This document shows positions 1 through 10,425 of a stretch of DNA of 64,000 nt, piece after piece. Made by a program: the position numbers and the translations under genes. Positions within the stretch are counted from its first letter, which is position 1. Every line of letters starts with the position of its first letter. The stretch spans positions 620,001-684,000 of the forward strand of contig NHNY01000006.1 of NCBI GenBank assembly GCA_002786065.1, in the 5' to 3' direction. The notes beneath the pieces are model-generated. The model was given only the letters and a program-made list of their open reading frames with translations. It was not told where the DNA came from and searched no databases. This DNA is from Microcyclospora pomicola (Eukaryota > Ascomycota > Dothideomycetes > Capnodiales).

Positions 1-130
1 GTAATATCCTTCGGGATAGACTTGACGAGAAACAACCTACGACTTCAGTCCTCAGTATGATTTGTCAACTTATGTCGAAGCTTCACGATTGATACCGCGT
101 TAAAAGCGAGTAGCTGACAACACGTCATAG
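1..130 (+). other. Probable intron (3' part) of the GID8-like gene
   Basis: No frame here continues the GID8-like protein that begins at 131. A branch-site-like GCTGAC lies near 113-118, and the stretch ends in TAG at 128-130, immediately before the recognisable coding sequence. I read 1-130 as intron whose donor is at or left of the window edge. The donor cannot be placed. Confidence 0.6.
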
Positions 131-607
131 ATTTTGGATACACATCACCACCTCCATTTTGATCTGCTGCAGCTCCAACTCATTGAGATCATTCGTGGTA
201 TACTCAACAAGCCTGGAGGACAGCCTCAACCTGCCGACTTTCTTCCTGCGATACAGTTCGCCACTCAACAACTGTCACCTCGGGCACCCACAGATCCAGT
301 CTATCGGACCGCACTCGAGCGCACAATGGCTCTCATGATCTTTCCCGAGGACAAAATGACACCAGAATTCAAAGAATTACTTGATCTGCGCCTGAGAGAA
401 AGGGTAGCAACTAATGTGAACCAAAGCATACTTGAAAGTCGTGGCGAACGATCCGAGGCGAAGATCAGACAGTTGGTCAGAGCCAGAGCATGGGCCGAGA
501 TCCAGGCGAGGGAGGCTAAAGTAGACCTTCCTGCGTGTATGCCAATCGGTCTGGACGTACCAGAGGACTCGTATGGCGCAGGAGAGGGAGAAGCTATGGT
601 GTCATAG
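131..607 (+). CDS. GID8-like CTLH/CRA protein, 3' exon (partial)
   Basis: This is the C-terminal exon of a GID/CTLH ubiquitin ligase subunit of the Gid8 (TWA1) family. In yeast this complex marks gluconeogenic enzymes for degradation. The exon opens with ILDTHHHLHFDLLQLQLIEIIR, which matches the end of the CTLH region. It continues with LSPRAP...ALERTMALMIFP and LRERVATNVNQSILE, the CRA repeat that holds neighbouring subunits. The final residues (after roughly residue 110 of the exon) are an acidic tail. The N-terminal LisH part lies left of the window. There is no ATG at the exon start because it follows an intron acceptor at 128-130. The family call rests on remembered similarity. RanBPM-type CTLH proteins are the alternative, but the compact CTLH-CRA spacing without SPRY fits Gid8 better. 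Confidence 0.8.
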   Translation: MLDTHHHLHFDLLQLQLIEIIRGILNKPGGQPQPADFLPAIQFATQQLSPRAPTDPVYRTALERTMALMIFPEDKMTPEFKELLDLRLRERVATNVNQSILESRGERSEAKIRQLVRARAWAEIQAREAKVDLPACMPIGLDVPEDSYGAGEGEAMVS

Positions 608-1288
608 GTTGTACGAAGTGATGACTTCTATGGACTTGGTATTTAGCGTAGGCGTTGGGCGGCTTGCATTTGCGCTTAGCAATAACATATGCTCTGTATC
701 AGTAGAAGCTAGCCTTCTATTATCCTTACCATCGGTATTGCAATGATGGAAAAGCAGTGTTGCTGTACTGTTCTAGTTCACTTGGCTGTGTTCGGGGACA
801 TGCCAACTCAAGTATCGGATTTTCGCCCTGTATGTGCTCAGCAGGAGTCATCTCCCTCCTTTGGCGACGTCGTGATACCCTCTTAATCCTACCCAGGGAT
901 TTGCAAAAACATATAACATAGATATGTTTGTGTTGCGTCGATCAGCGTTCTCTTGGCAACACCACCCCCACGGCTTGAGCGGTGATCGGATGGCCCCGAC
1001 TGGCTCTCGCCACACTGGAGTACGCGGTCGGCCACATCAGCTGTTTCACTACACGGCCGTGGACCATGGTTCTTCCATGTCGAAAGCAACATCTCGATCA
1101 GTGACGGCCGGCGACTTCACCGTAGCGGTTGTCATGTTGGACCATCCGTGAAGGCCTACAGCTTCTTACCACCCTGGTCGCGCACCTCATTCCACGGAGG
1201 ATCACGTCGGCCTCGGCAGCGCCCAAACGTGCCCTAACACAGCACGTCGACCATTGAAATCATCGCCCCGAGCAAGCACAATGCAAGC
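608..1288. other. Intergenic: GID8 3' end and TBF1 promoter
   Basis: This 681 bp stretch holds the 3' flank of the GID8-like gene and the promoter and leader of TBF1. Short open frames exist on both strands but resemble nothing. The one item of note is a CCCTAA motif at 1232-1237, described separately. Confidence 0.7.
1232..1237 (-). promoter_or_regulatory. TTAGGG motif upstream of TBF1
   Basis: The + strand reads GCCCTAAC around this site, which is TTAGGG on the other strand, 51 bp before the proposed TBF1 start codon. Tbf1 proteins bind TTAGGG repeats at telomere boundaries and promoters, so this could be an autoregulatory site. A single hexamer is weak evidence because about 30 copies are expected by chance in 64 kb counting both strands. 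Confidence 0.25.
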
Positions 1289-3456
1289 ATGATGCAGGGT
1301 ATGTCTCCCCAGCATCGACCATATTCGTGTGCGTAGGTCGCTACACAGCATGCGGACCGATGTGGTCCAACCGAGATGCAATGCGCTGACGCGAACACGT
1401 CTGATCGGGTGAGCAGGTCACTTGCCACAGTATGAGGACGACCAGCATCTGCAACATGGCCCGGTAGCCAAGAGGCGCCGCATCACGAATGGTGGTGAGA
1501 TCGATGGCAAGCAGGCATCGTGGACGCAGCAGCGGCTTCAGCAGGACTCCAGCGCCCAGCCGCAATATGCTAGTCATGGAAATGCTCTGGCGTATTCCGA
1601 TCTCTCGCTGGGCAATGGCATCACCCCGGTGAACAGTTATGGCGCCAATGTTGCAAGCAATGCCATCGATCACGGCTCTGGAATGTTGAGCAATGTGGGC
1701 CAGCAGCAGCCACAGCAGCAATGGAACCTTGAGCATGCACAGCAGATCTCGTCTTTCCCCGATGCCTCGTTGTTTCAGCAGCCCTTTTTCTTCCAGCATG
1801 TGGATCCCGCGACTTACAACTCACCATGGCCTCCAGTAGAGACAGCTGCTACAACCTACGGTAATCTTGCTGTGCCCGAAGACCAATATAGCATGTCTGG
1901 TGCGGCTACCGGTTTGGCGGTGCCGCACACTGTTCCCGTTTACTCGGAGCCCACGGGGATCGATGCAAGCAACCAGCTCAGGCAGACCACCGTTTTTCAG
2001 CAAGGTTATCAAGACTTATACGCTGCTTCGTTTGGAAACAACGAGCCGCAGTCAAGCATCGACACCAGAGGTCCGTCATCGTTTCACTATGAAGATGCGA
2101 GCGTGCATCTCAAGATACAGAGTCTGAGCATCTTGGAGAACCTGGTAAACGTCACTGAGCATATTGGGAATACACTGTGCTGACTTTCTGCAGGCCCGAC
2201 GACTACTAGATACGCTCGTGCGGCGTAATTATGCCCAGGTCCAAGATCTCATACACGGTAAAGATTCGGAGGAAGGCCAAGCATATGCCACCTTGAAAAA
2301 CTTGTTCGACCAAACGAGGAAAGTCTACACGCGTGGAACGCCTTTCATCGATGCTGTCGCCATTCAGATGCTGCTACCTAGCCAGCAGGAGATCATAAGG
2401 CAGGCTAATACCGCGACGTTCATATCGAGTGTCCTTGGCGCACACGATGTGAGCTTCTTTCATCTGAACAAGTCTTTTCTGGAGACTTTCGTCCCACTTG
2501 GCCATCGTCTCTTGAAATGGCAAGGTGCCATATATCTCGACCTGAAGACTCAGACGTACATATCTGCTCTCATGCACAGCGAAGGTAGCCCTGAAGCTAT
2601 GCTCAACGACCTGTTCCCTACAGATCTCGACTCACAAATTCTGGCGAGACATCCAGATGCACCCAGCCTATCCCCGAGCGAACAAGACTTCATTGATCGT
2701 AGTCGCGCGCGGAAGAATTATCTCCTTGCTGAACAGCCTCCGCAAGCAAGTTTCCAGGAGCTCTCCAAGAAATACCAATGGAATGATTTCGTCCGAGAGT
2801 TCGTGTCGTGCATCAATAAGAATGTTGACAGCCTCACAAACGGTCCTGTCAAATTGCAGAACTCGACCGGCAGTGGCTCCACAGATCGGACGAACATCAC
2901 TCTACCACAAGCGTCACCCAATCCGCCTAGTCATGAGCACCTTTCGAAGGACACCCTTCACGTCTCTGCATCCCATCCCGCTACGCCCAACCCCAACACA
3001 TCTCTCCCCAACCGCAAGCCCACAACGCCGGCTACCAACACCCCTCGCCAGACCTGGACGAAAGCCGAAAAGGACGCCCTTCTCTCCGGCCTCGAGCGCG
3101 TCGCCGGCCCGCACTGGTCGCAGATCCTGGCCCTATACGGCCGTGGCGGCTCCATCAACGAAGCTCTAAAGGACCGCAACCAAGTCCAGCTCAAGGATAA
3201 AGCGCGCAACATGAAATTGTGGTACCTCAAAATCGGCCGGGAAGTCCCCGTCGCGCTGCGCGGTGTCACGGGCGAGTTGAAGAAGCGCGGCGGCGCCAGG
3301 GCACGAGCGGCATTGGGCCTGCTGGAGGACGCGCACTTGGCGACGATGGCGATGACGAGCACCGAGACGACGGGGCTCGATCCCGGTTTGGCGTCACCGA
3401 ATATGATGGGTGGCGGTGGCAGTGGACATGGGCGGAATATGTACGGAAACGGCTAG
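1289..3456 (+). CDS. TBF1: Tbf1-like TTAGGG-binding Myb factor
   Basis: I read the CDS as join(1289..1298, 1417..2144, 2194..3456), 666 residues. The first exon has only ten coding bases, followed by a GTATGT donor at 1299, a CTGAC branch site near 1385 and an acceptor at 1416. The phase works and gives MMQGHLPQYEDD. The second intron (2145-2193) is 49 bp. An NLS-like KRRR lies near residue 22 and a Gln-rich stretch follows. A TRFH-type dimerisation region starts at about residue 247 (ARRLLDTLVRRN). A C-terminal Myb domain with telobox spans about 532-595 (WTKAEKDALL, then RNQVQLKDKARNMK). The telobox is the hallmark of TRF/Tbf1 proteins. Fungal Tbf1 binds TTAGGG at subtelomeres and in snoRNA and ribosomal promoters. 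The remaining tail is Gly-rich. Yarrowia Tay1-type proteins are the close alternative, but they carry two Myb domains. Confidence 0.85.
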
Positions 3457-3879
3457 GAGGCGCGATGCATTTGGATGATTCCCAACATGCGTACAGGATG
3501 TGTTTGTGCCAAAGGGCGCACTCTAGGCGCATAATGTCCTTTGCGACTTGTCACACATATCCTCGATGACATGTTCGATCATCAGAAACGAAGCAATGCA
3601 GAGATTCTGCGCTTATTCCGCTCAGCGTCCGTGATCAGTATCACTTCCGCTCGTCCCCAACAATCTTGATGTTCATACACAACCTAACATGGTCACGAGA
3701 TGCTAAACTCACCTTGGTTATATCATTGCCAGAAAAACAATCCTACTGTCTGAAGGACTCCCGTCTCAAAATGGTACAAGCTGGTAATCTGTACTGTATA
3801 TTCATAAAACACAAAGTCCTCCACATGAAAGCCTTCCTTTTCCCCACGTCCCATCTCACGTTCCCCTCCCACCTTCCGT
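3457..3879. other. Intergenic between convergent genes
   Basis: These 423 bp separate the stop codons of TBF1 and the acyltransferase and should hold both 3' UTRs. I see no further gene. Confidence 0.7.
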
Positions 3880-6348
3880 TTACAGTAGACTCTTCGGCTT
3901 CGCGCCTTTCCTTCGGGACGTTTTCTTCTTGGTCGCCGACGCCTGCCCATCCGTCGCCTTCGCCGGGCCCACGACGCCGTCCTCCCACAGCTCGCGGCCG
4001 ACGAGATCCGCGAGCGCGAGCACGCGCGTGCGCACCGTGGCGTCGTCACGGCGGTTCTTGCCCTCGCGACGGCCGTCGTTGATACGTTCGCAGAACTCCC
4101 AGAGCTTGCCGTGGTCGGGCTGCAGCCGGCCGGCCGGGTCGCGGGTCGGCATCCAGTCGGCGCCGAGGCGGACGCGGACAGGGATCTTCTTGTCGCGGGC
4201 GCGGGCGACGACGATGATGCCTTCCTCCTCGGAGCGGGCGAAGGCGTTCTTCAGCGATTCCTTGTTGACGGCTTCGAAGTAGGAGATGTCGCCTTGGTGG
4301 TAGAGGGTCTTGCCGAGGAGCTGGGCTTGGTTCTGCGTGGCGTTGAGGTCGAGCCAGGCTTCGGTGGTGGTGGTGGTGGTGGTGGTGTCGGTCGCGTTGT
4401 GGGGGACGAGCATGAACAGACTGACTGAGGCGAGCCAGCTGGCTTCGATGAAGGGCCATAGCAGAAAGCAGTAGAAATCGAAGTTCTCGCGGCCGGAGGC
4501 GCGTTCAGCAGGGTGGAGTTCGACGAAGTCAATGGCGCCTTCGCTGTTGCGGGTGATGGCGAGCACATCGTCGCGCTCCAGACTTTCGAGTGTGGCGAGG
4601 ATGTTGTCCTCCAGAGGTGTGGTGGGGAAGATGAACTCGGCGCGGAAGAGGGAGGAGAGGAAGAAGACGTAGTCTTTCAAGTCGGCATGTGAGATGCGCT
4701 GGCTTTCCGGACCACCACCACGCTTCACCTTGGTGTAGACCGCACAGCAGACCAGCGCCTGGGTGATGAACAGATGGATGGTCATGTTGCGGTAGAAGCT
4801 GAGCTGGAATCTGTCCGCGGCGAAGAAGGTCTCTTCGGGAAGGCCTGAGATCTGACCGACCAGCTTCGGGCCCAACACACCAAGAGCGCGAGCGATGACT
4901 TCTTCTGTGGTGATGTTTGCGAAATGTGCCACACGCCCGCCTTGCGCCTTGACTCGAGCGGTCAGCCATTCGACACGGCGGACCAACTCGGATTTGCCAA
5001 CACCTCGTCCTCTCAATGTAAGCAAGACCGTGCCAACCAGCGCAGTGGGCATGACCACTGAAACGTCGTTGATGTCCTTGAGCACCTTGTAGCCCAGCGT
5101 ACTCAACACGCGGCGCTTGAAAGCAGCGTCGTATAGAACCTCCACATCCGGCTGGCGCTTCGCCATCAGCGCGTGCTGTGTGTTCACGAACTCTCGTAGA
5201 CTCCACGGCTCGTGGAAACGAACGTCGACTCTACCCAGCTTGAGGGATAACACCTTCGACGCGGACAGGAAGCCGGCGAAATCTTCCTTGACTTTCGGTT
5301 GCCCCAGTAGCTCGCTGATGTATGAGTCCACCTCGATGACTTTGTCGTACTGTGTTGACACTGGGCACACGATGGCGTCCTCGACCTCATTGGACAGAAT
5401 GCTCTCGAGCAAGAACCCCAGGATGCCGAATTTGGGTGGCAACAGCTTTCCCGTCCGCGAGCGCCCACCTTCGACGAAGCACTCGATGTTGAAGCCGTTT
5501 TGCATGAGTGTGTCCATGTACGATTGGACCAAGGTGGTGTATAGCTGGTCCTCGCCGAACGACCGTCGTATCCACATGGCTCCAGCATGTTGTAGGAATG
5601 GCCCCACCACGGGGAAGTTGAGGTTGTCTCCAGCTACGACGGTAGGTAGAGCCAATCCTAGGCGGTAACAAATGAGCTGCAGCGAGACATAATCGATGTG
5701 TGACCGATGGCAGGGTAAGAAGATGATCGACTGCTTTTTCCTCTCCGCCTCGGCCGCGACGTCTCGCAATCGCAACACCTCATCGCTACTGACGTGGATG
5801 CCCTGATGATATGCGCGGGTCAAGAGCTGCGTGCATAGATAGTATGCCCCGCGGATGAAATACCGGTTGTCCATCTTGCAGATCATCTTATCCGCCCAGT
5901 CCTCCGCGACCTGATTGAGCTGCTCTTCGATCTGCTTCCGCCTCGCCAGCCGTTGATTCCGGGAGTGATCCTCCTCGCCGGCAGGTCCTTTCTGACCCAG
6001 CTGGCCCTCGTGTAATTCAACCTCGACCCGCTTCTGTGCCAGCTCCGAGATCTTCCTCTGCAGCCGCTTCTGCTTCATCAGCCGGCTCTTCATCAGCTCG
6101 CTGAAGCCCGGGTAGAAGATCTTCTGCCCGACCACGTTGTCGTAGCTGCGCCAGCCTTCGCCGTAGACGTGCAGGCCCAGCTCGCGCATCGCATTGACGG
6201 GCTCGCCGCGGAAGCGCGCGTACGGGGCCATCAGCGAGTATTCGTGGACGGCGGCCGGGTCGGGGCTGGAGACGCCCGAGGGGTGGACGTGGAGCTCATT
6301 GCCCAGGATGGCCAAGTCGGGCGAGCTGGCCTTGTCGGCTTCGGACAT
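3880..6348 (-). CDS. Glycerol-3-phosphate / dihydroxyacetone-phosphate acyltransferase (GNPAT/PlsB type)
   Basis: This is an 822-residue intronless enzyme predicted to acylate glycerol-3-phosphate or DHAP at sn-1, the first step of glycerolipid or ether-lipid synthesis. The acyltransferase blocks are clear. HRSHIDY near residue 213 carries the His-x4-Asp catalytic pair, GAMWIRRSF is the second block, FVEGGRSRTGK near 288 binds the phosphate, and CPVSTQYDKV is the last. A Lys/Arg-rich helix lies near 85-150. The ATG at 6346-6348 is chosen because the open frame upstream begins only with GTG. Residues coded at 4363-4386 form a run of eight threonines from eight perfect ACC codons. The end SLL resembles a peroxisomal PTS1 only loosely, so location is open. 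Yeast Gat1/Gat2 are of a different subfamily; this protein looks closer to animal GNPAT or bacterial PlsB. Confidence 0.85.
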   Translation of the reverse strand: MSEADKASSPDLAILGNELHVHPSGVSSPDPAAVHEYSLMAPYARFRGEPVNAMRELGLHVYGEGWRSYDNVVGQKIFYPGFSELMKSRLMKQKRLQRKISELAQKRVEVELHEGQLGQKGPAGEEDHSRNQRLARRKQIEEQLNQVAEDWADKMICKMDNRYFIRGAYYLCTQLLTRAYHQGIHVSSDEVLRLRDVAAEAERKKQSIIFLPCHRSHIDYVSLQLICYRLGLALPTVVAGDNLNFPVVGPFLQHAGAMWIRRSFGEDQLYTTLVQSYMDTLMQNGFNIECFVEGGRSRTGKLLPPKFGILGFLLESILSNEVEDAIVCPVSTQYDKVIEVDSYISELLGQPKVKEDFAGFLSASKVLSLKLGRVDVRFHEPWSLREFVNTQHALMAKRQPDVEVLYDAAFKRRVLSTLGYKVLKDINDVSVVMPTALVGTVLLTLRGRGVGKSELVRRVEWLTARVKAQGGRVAHFANITTEEVIARALGVLGPKLVGQISGLPEETFFAADRFQLSFYRNMTIHLFITQALVCCAVYTKVKRGGGPESQRISHADLKDYVFFLSSLFRAEFIFPTTPLEDNILATLESLERDDVLAITRNSEGAIDFVELHPAERASGRENFDFYCFLLWPFIEASWLASVSLFMLVPHNATDTTTTTTTTEAWLDLNATQNQAQLLGKTLYHQGDISYFEAVNKESLKNAFARSEEEGIIVVARARDKKIPVRVRLGADWMPTRDPAGRLQPDHGKLWEFCERINDGRREGKNRRDDATVRTRVLALADLVGRELWEDGVVGPAKATDGQASATKKKTSRRKGAKPKSLL
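4363..4386 (-). repeat. (GGT)8 / (ACC)8 coding microsatellite
   Basis: Eight perfect trinucleotide copies encode a Thr8 tract in the acyltransferase, between the catalytic core and the C-terminal region. Perfect codon identity suggests recent slippage, so length may vary among strains. Confidence 0.9.
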
Positions 6349-7285
6349 GTTGTTGGTGGTTGTGGAGGGTGTCGAGTGAGGTGCGATGTTGCGTCCTTTA
6401 GGCACTGGCCATTCTTCTGGGCCAGGATTATACGAGGACGAGGTGAAGGTGGTTCGACGAGTTCAATGGACAAGATCGAGAATGGTAGAGAGTTGTCGAT
6501 CTGGGTAGGAGTAGATCAGATCGCACCAGAGCTGTCCAGCCTCAAGTAACTACGGACTAAATGATCTCGAAGCTCAACGAAATGGAAGAAGTCGGGAGGT
6601 CCCCAGATAAGGCGTCAGCGTCAGGGTATGTACAGTAGTATGGTAAGGTATGTAAAGTAGAGTGCATGCATGTACTCCCGTCACTGCGCAAGTTCTATCA
6701 GACCCCAGAGCAAAGCCAGGCTGTTGGTTCACACTACGACTATCTGCTTACCCCAGGAATTGCGTCGACGTGCAGATCGCCGAGGTGTGTTTTCCGGGGC
6801 GAACTACAATGGGCCAACCACTTTGGTCCCTTTACTTAGGTATGCGATCGTGTACATCCCATGTATGTATGTACAAGCATTCGCTTTATTCGGCGGAATA
6901 GCGCATGATCGCAGCAAGGCTGTATCTAAAGGATTGTGTCCAGTCTATCGCACGCTTTTCGGATCTGGTGGCCAGGCGGTAACCATGTAACTGATCTGCG
7001 AAATCTACAAGCGACGCTTGGGGTCAACGGGCGCCAGCCATCCGACAATTGAAGAGCCAGTGAATGATTATAATCGTGACGGGGACGAGACTCGTACGCT
7101 CAGTGATGAGTGGCACGAATGCCTTCCGATTCTGGCTCTATGGTTGGTATATGTAAGAATGGAGTAGAGCATGAGAAGAGACACGACCGCCAACAGCAGC
7201 AAACAGAACACCACGCTCAAGCGCAGCAAAAGCCAATTGTTTTCTTCCACTCCTTTTCACCAACTCTGCATCTTGATCGACAGCC
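6349..7285. other. Intergenic: acyltransferase promoter and CFA-synthase 3' flank
   Basis: Both flanking genes are on the minus strand. The 937 bp contain several short TGTA-rich direct repeats around 6625-6675 and 6855-6880. I see no gene. A hydrophobic frame at 7068-7250 lacks an ATG and is rejected. Confidence 0.65.
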
Positions 7286-8722
7286 TCACAGAGGCACGTC
7301 TTCCATCATGCCGACGGCCCCTTCTCGTCCCACGGTGAAGATGATGTCCCCTAGGATCTTCGTGGCGAACCCGCCCTCACAGTACGCGAAGTAGTACTCC
7401 CACTTCCGTCGGAACACTTCGACGTCCTCCTCGTTCATCTTCTTGCTTCCATTCGGCCCGTCCTCTTGATGCTCCGCGAGCAACGCTGGGCGAATCTTGT
7501 TCTGGAAATTCTGCATGAAGCTCTGACGCCAGAGACGAAGAGTCTTCGCGTAGTGGGGACCGATGTTTTCGACGTTCTCAGGGATCAGGCGGGGAGTGCT
7601 GCTCTTTGAAGGCGTGCTGCCGGCGCGTACAGCATCGAGCAGTTGCGTCACGGTTGGCAAGTGGCCGCCGGGGAAGATGTAGCGGCGGATGAAGTCGTCA
7701 CTCTTGCTGTAGGATTCGTAGCGAGACTCGGGGATGGTGATGCATTGGAAGACGCCAATGCCACCATCGCTCTTGAGCAGGTTGTCCACACATCGAAAGT
7801 AAGTTTCGAGGAACTCAGCGCCGACGGCTTCCAACATTTCGATCGAGATGACCTTGTCATACTTCTCGCTCTCTTGCGGGACCGGAAGACTGCGGTAGTC
7901 GCACAGCAAGACTTTGATCTTGTCTGCAAAACCCCGAGCTGCTATCCGCTCTTCCGCCAATTTCTTCTGTTCTGCGCTTAAGGTCAGACTCGTAACTCTA
8001 CATCCTGTCTTCTCTACTGCGAGGATGGCAAAGCTTCCCCAGCCTGTTCCAATCTCGAGAACGTGATCCGTAGACTTGATATTCGCATTAGTGATGAATC
8101 GCTGCAGCTTGCGTTCCTGCGCCTGCTCCAGCGTTTCTTGTGAGGATAGAGGGTCGGAAATTGGTAACCAGATCGGACACGAGTAAGTCATGTCGGGAGA
8201 CAAGAAAGCAGCAAACATATCGTTGGAAATATCGTAGTGCGCAGAAATGTGCAGACGAGCGTTGGTCAACGTATTCGTGCGGCGAACCAAACCAGCGATC
8301 TTGCCGCTGATGTTAGAGGTCAAGGTGGTGCCATTGGACAGATGTGGGCGGTTGACAATGAACACTTTCATAAACGCTGTAAGATCGGAGCAGGCAATTT
8401 CACCCAGCATATAGCTCTCTGCGAATCCCATGTCTGCAAAGACTAGCAGCCGAACCCAGAAAAGATCATTCAGAACGCGAAGTTCAGCATGAGGAGCTGT
8501 GTAAACCGTCTTCTCGCTACCATCTGCCTGTGCTCTTCGAGGACTACCGCATACCGTCAAGCTACCATCCGTATCCAAGATGGTCAGAGAGCCGACCTGA
8601 ATCTGCTTGAGCAATGCCAGAATCGCGCCGCGCGAGAGCGAAAGAAGCGGCGGCCAGGCGTATGAGCCAGCCACGCCCGCCAGCGCAGTGGCGCGGTCGA
8701 CAAGAGGAGAGAGGACTCCCAT
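7286..8722 (-). CDS. Cyclopropane-fatty-acyl-phospholipid synthase-like methyltransferase
   Basis: This is a 478-residue, intronless SAM-dependent methyltransferase of the CFAS/mycolic-acid cyclopropane synthase family. These enzymes add a methylene or methyl group to unsaturated acyl chains of phospholipids. An N-terminal region of about 150 residues (YTAPHAELRVLNDLFWVRLL, GFAESYMLGEIACSDL) is the typical CFAS cap. It is followed by YSCPIW, then SAM motif I VLEIGTGWGSF near residue 220, and later SIEMLEAVG. Near the C-terminus RLWRQSFMQNF and WEYYFAYCEGGF are the usual CFAS ending. The length fits fungal members. The family is mainly bacterial, and fungal copies are thought to include bacterial acquisitions; lack of introns fits but does not prove that. 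It shares a 1 kb divergent promoter with the RNase H2 subunit gene. Confidence 0.88.
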   Translation of the reverse strand: MGVLSPLVDRATALAGVAGSYAWPPLLSLSRGAILALLKQIQVGSLTILDTDGSLTVCGSPRRAQADGSEKTVYTAPHAELRVLNDLFWVRLLVFADMGFAESYMLGEIACSDLTAFMKVFIVNRPHLSNGTTLTSNISGKIAGLVRRTNTLTNARLHISAHYDISNDMFAAFLSPDMTYSCPIWLPISDPLSSQETLEQAQERKLQRFITNANIKSTDHVLEIGTGWGSFAILAVEKTGCRVTSLTLSAEQKKLAEERIAARGFADKIKVLLCDYRSLPVPQESEKYDKVISIEMLEAVGAEFLETYFRCVDNLLKSDGGIGVFQCITIPESRYESYSKSDDFIRRYIFPGGHLPTVTQLLDAVRAGSTPSKSSTPRLIPENVENIGPHYAKTLRLWRQSFMQNFQNKIRPALLAEHQEDGPNGSKKMNEEDVEVFRRKWEYYFAYCEGGFATKILGDIIFTVGREGAVGMMEDVPL

Positions 8723-9748
8723 AGCGAATGTGGAGAGGAGGAAGGGGTGGAAAGGCGTGCGCGCAACGCAATGCTAGCAAGCGGGACAGGTAATAAATGC
8801 TGTTCGAGTCCTAAACAATGCTCGGGAAAGACATGCTGGGAGGGCGTAATGATCTCAAGGGTGCTGTAAGGAAGAAGAAGAGGAGCTCGCGTGAACTGGA
8901 AGATAGAAAGAGCTATGGCGTAGAGCGGAGCTTACGGTAAATGCATAATAAGCCTTTCCACATTGCTTGGGGCGAAAGTTACAGCTCGATTATGGATGAT
9001 GCGGAAGACGGAGAGTTGTATCTGGCCGGTATCTCCACTGGTAACGCCTTTTCTCATCGCTGCAAGGTACCGGGCCCGCGACGGTGTAAGTCTGCCGGTT
9101 GGCTAGAGCGCTGAATGACGCAGTACATTATGCAGCTTGCGGTATGCGGTCTGGCGAGCACCGGTCTTTGCGCCGGTTGGCGAGGGTGGTCTTGAAGCTA
9201 GCAGTATACTGGCATCGTACTATAGCATGAGTATACCGAGAGTCCAGTTTGAAGGGTCCTTATATCGTGTGCTGTCTCTTACTCGGACTGGTGGTGATCG
9301 AGTGATGTCGGCCATGCGTGACACAGCATTGGGCGCCCCACGTTACAGATCCGGCTATCGTCTCACTGGCGCCAGTGATGCGGATGGAACTGCAGACCAG
9401 TGATGTACTGTAATGATAATACAGACAGCCAAATAATTAGAATCGCAGAGTGTGGGTTACCATTAAATGGTCGCCGGGAGGGATCTCCTATTCGATATTG
9501 ATACTACGAATGTAGTTGTCAGGTAGTCAGTCGTGTATGGCCGTGTGAGATCCCCACGTACTCTCTTCGCGCTACCAACGCGTCTCGCTCCAGAAGTGCT
9601 ACACGTCCGATTTCACGTGCACTGGAATGTAGCACTGAATAGACCGCACGTCTACTACGTTCTCAGACCCAACGGTAATAATCACTGCCACTCAATGAAC
9701 AGTATCTCCACGAGCAGCTTTTAGAGCCACAACCCTTCGCGACTCAAA
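8723..9748. other. Divergent promoter region, CFAS / RNH203
   Basis: The two start codons face away from each other across 1026 bp. ORFs inside (for example 9137-9403) show no recognisable protein. I see no RNA gene or repeat. Confidence 0.65.
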
Positions 9749-10425
9749 ATGCTCGCGATCCAAGCTCCGCATGCTTCCTCGTCCTCCATCCCGAAACAAA
9801 CCCTCAACCTGCTTCCATGTGCTATCTCTCACAATGGCCCAATTCCCCTCTCACGGCGGCATTGGAACCCCACGGTACTCAGCAAACCACCACACTCCGC
9901 TACCGCAGTATCGGCAATAGAAGCAATAGAAACAGCGACAGCGACAGCGACCACACCCCAATCCACAGATACCACCGAACCCTCTCACACCACCCAACAA
10001 ACGCAGGAAGTCCACTTCCGCGGCCGCCGCCTGCTATCGCGCGCTCTGCGCTGGCCGGACACGCACACGGGCGTGCTGCTGCAGGCGACGGGGGCGGTGC
10101 TGCCACTGAAGCGCAAGCTACCGCGGGCGCCGGCGGGGTACGAGGAGGACGAAGAGGCCGATGAGGACGAATTACAGGAGGAGGAGGTCGAGGTCAAAGT
10201 GCTGGAGAAGAAGGCGCGATTCGAGGAGGTCGTGCTGTGGGGCCATGAAGCCGTGCCCGGGGAGGCCCCGGGAGGGGAAGTGGATGTGTATATCAAGGGA
10301 GTGGAGGAGTGGATTGCGTTTGCGGCATCGGTGAGTGAAGTGCATAATTGAAGGGAAATGAGGACCAGGGTGATATGAGTGTGGTTGCTGACAAAGAGGT
10401 ACAGATGCATAATTTCGAGCGATGA
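9749..10425 (+). CDS. RNH203: Ribonuclease H2 subunit C
   Basis: The CDS is join(9749..10330, 10405..10425), 200 residues. It is the non-catalytic third subunit of RNase H2, the nuclear enzyme that removes ribonucleotides from DNA and RNA in RNA:DNA hybrids. The family signature is visible: LLPCAISHNGPIP near residue 21, and FRGRRLLSRALRWPDTHTGVLLQATG in the middle. An acidic Glu/Asp-rich spacer lies near 130-150, and the ending VYIKGVEEWIAFAAS is followed by MHNFER from the last exon. The 74 bp intron has donor GTGAGT, branch GCTGACA and acceptor TACAG. The final exon carries only six codons and a stop. Without the splice the frame ends a few residues later, so the splice is chosen on motif quality. 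The gene converges with the PP2A gene. Confidence 0.85.

Noticed and set aside
7068-7250. Minus-strand hydrophobic frame with a membrane-helix look
   Set aside because: It begins with GTG, has no ATG, and lies in the 3' flank of the CFAS-like gene. The CT-rich composition explains the Leu/Ser content.
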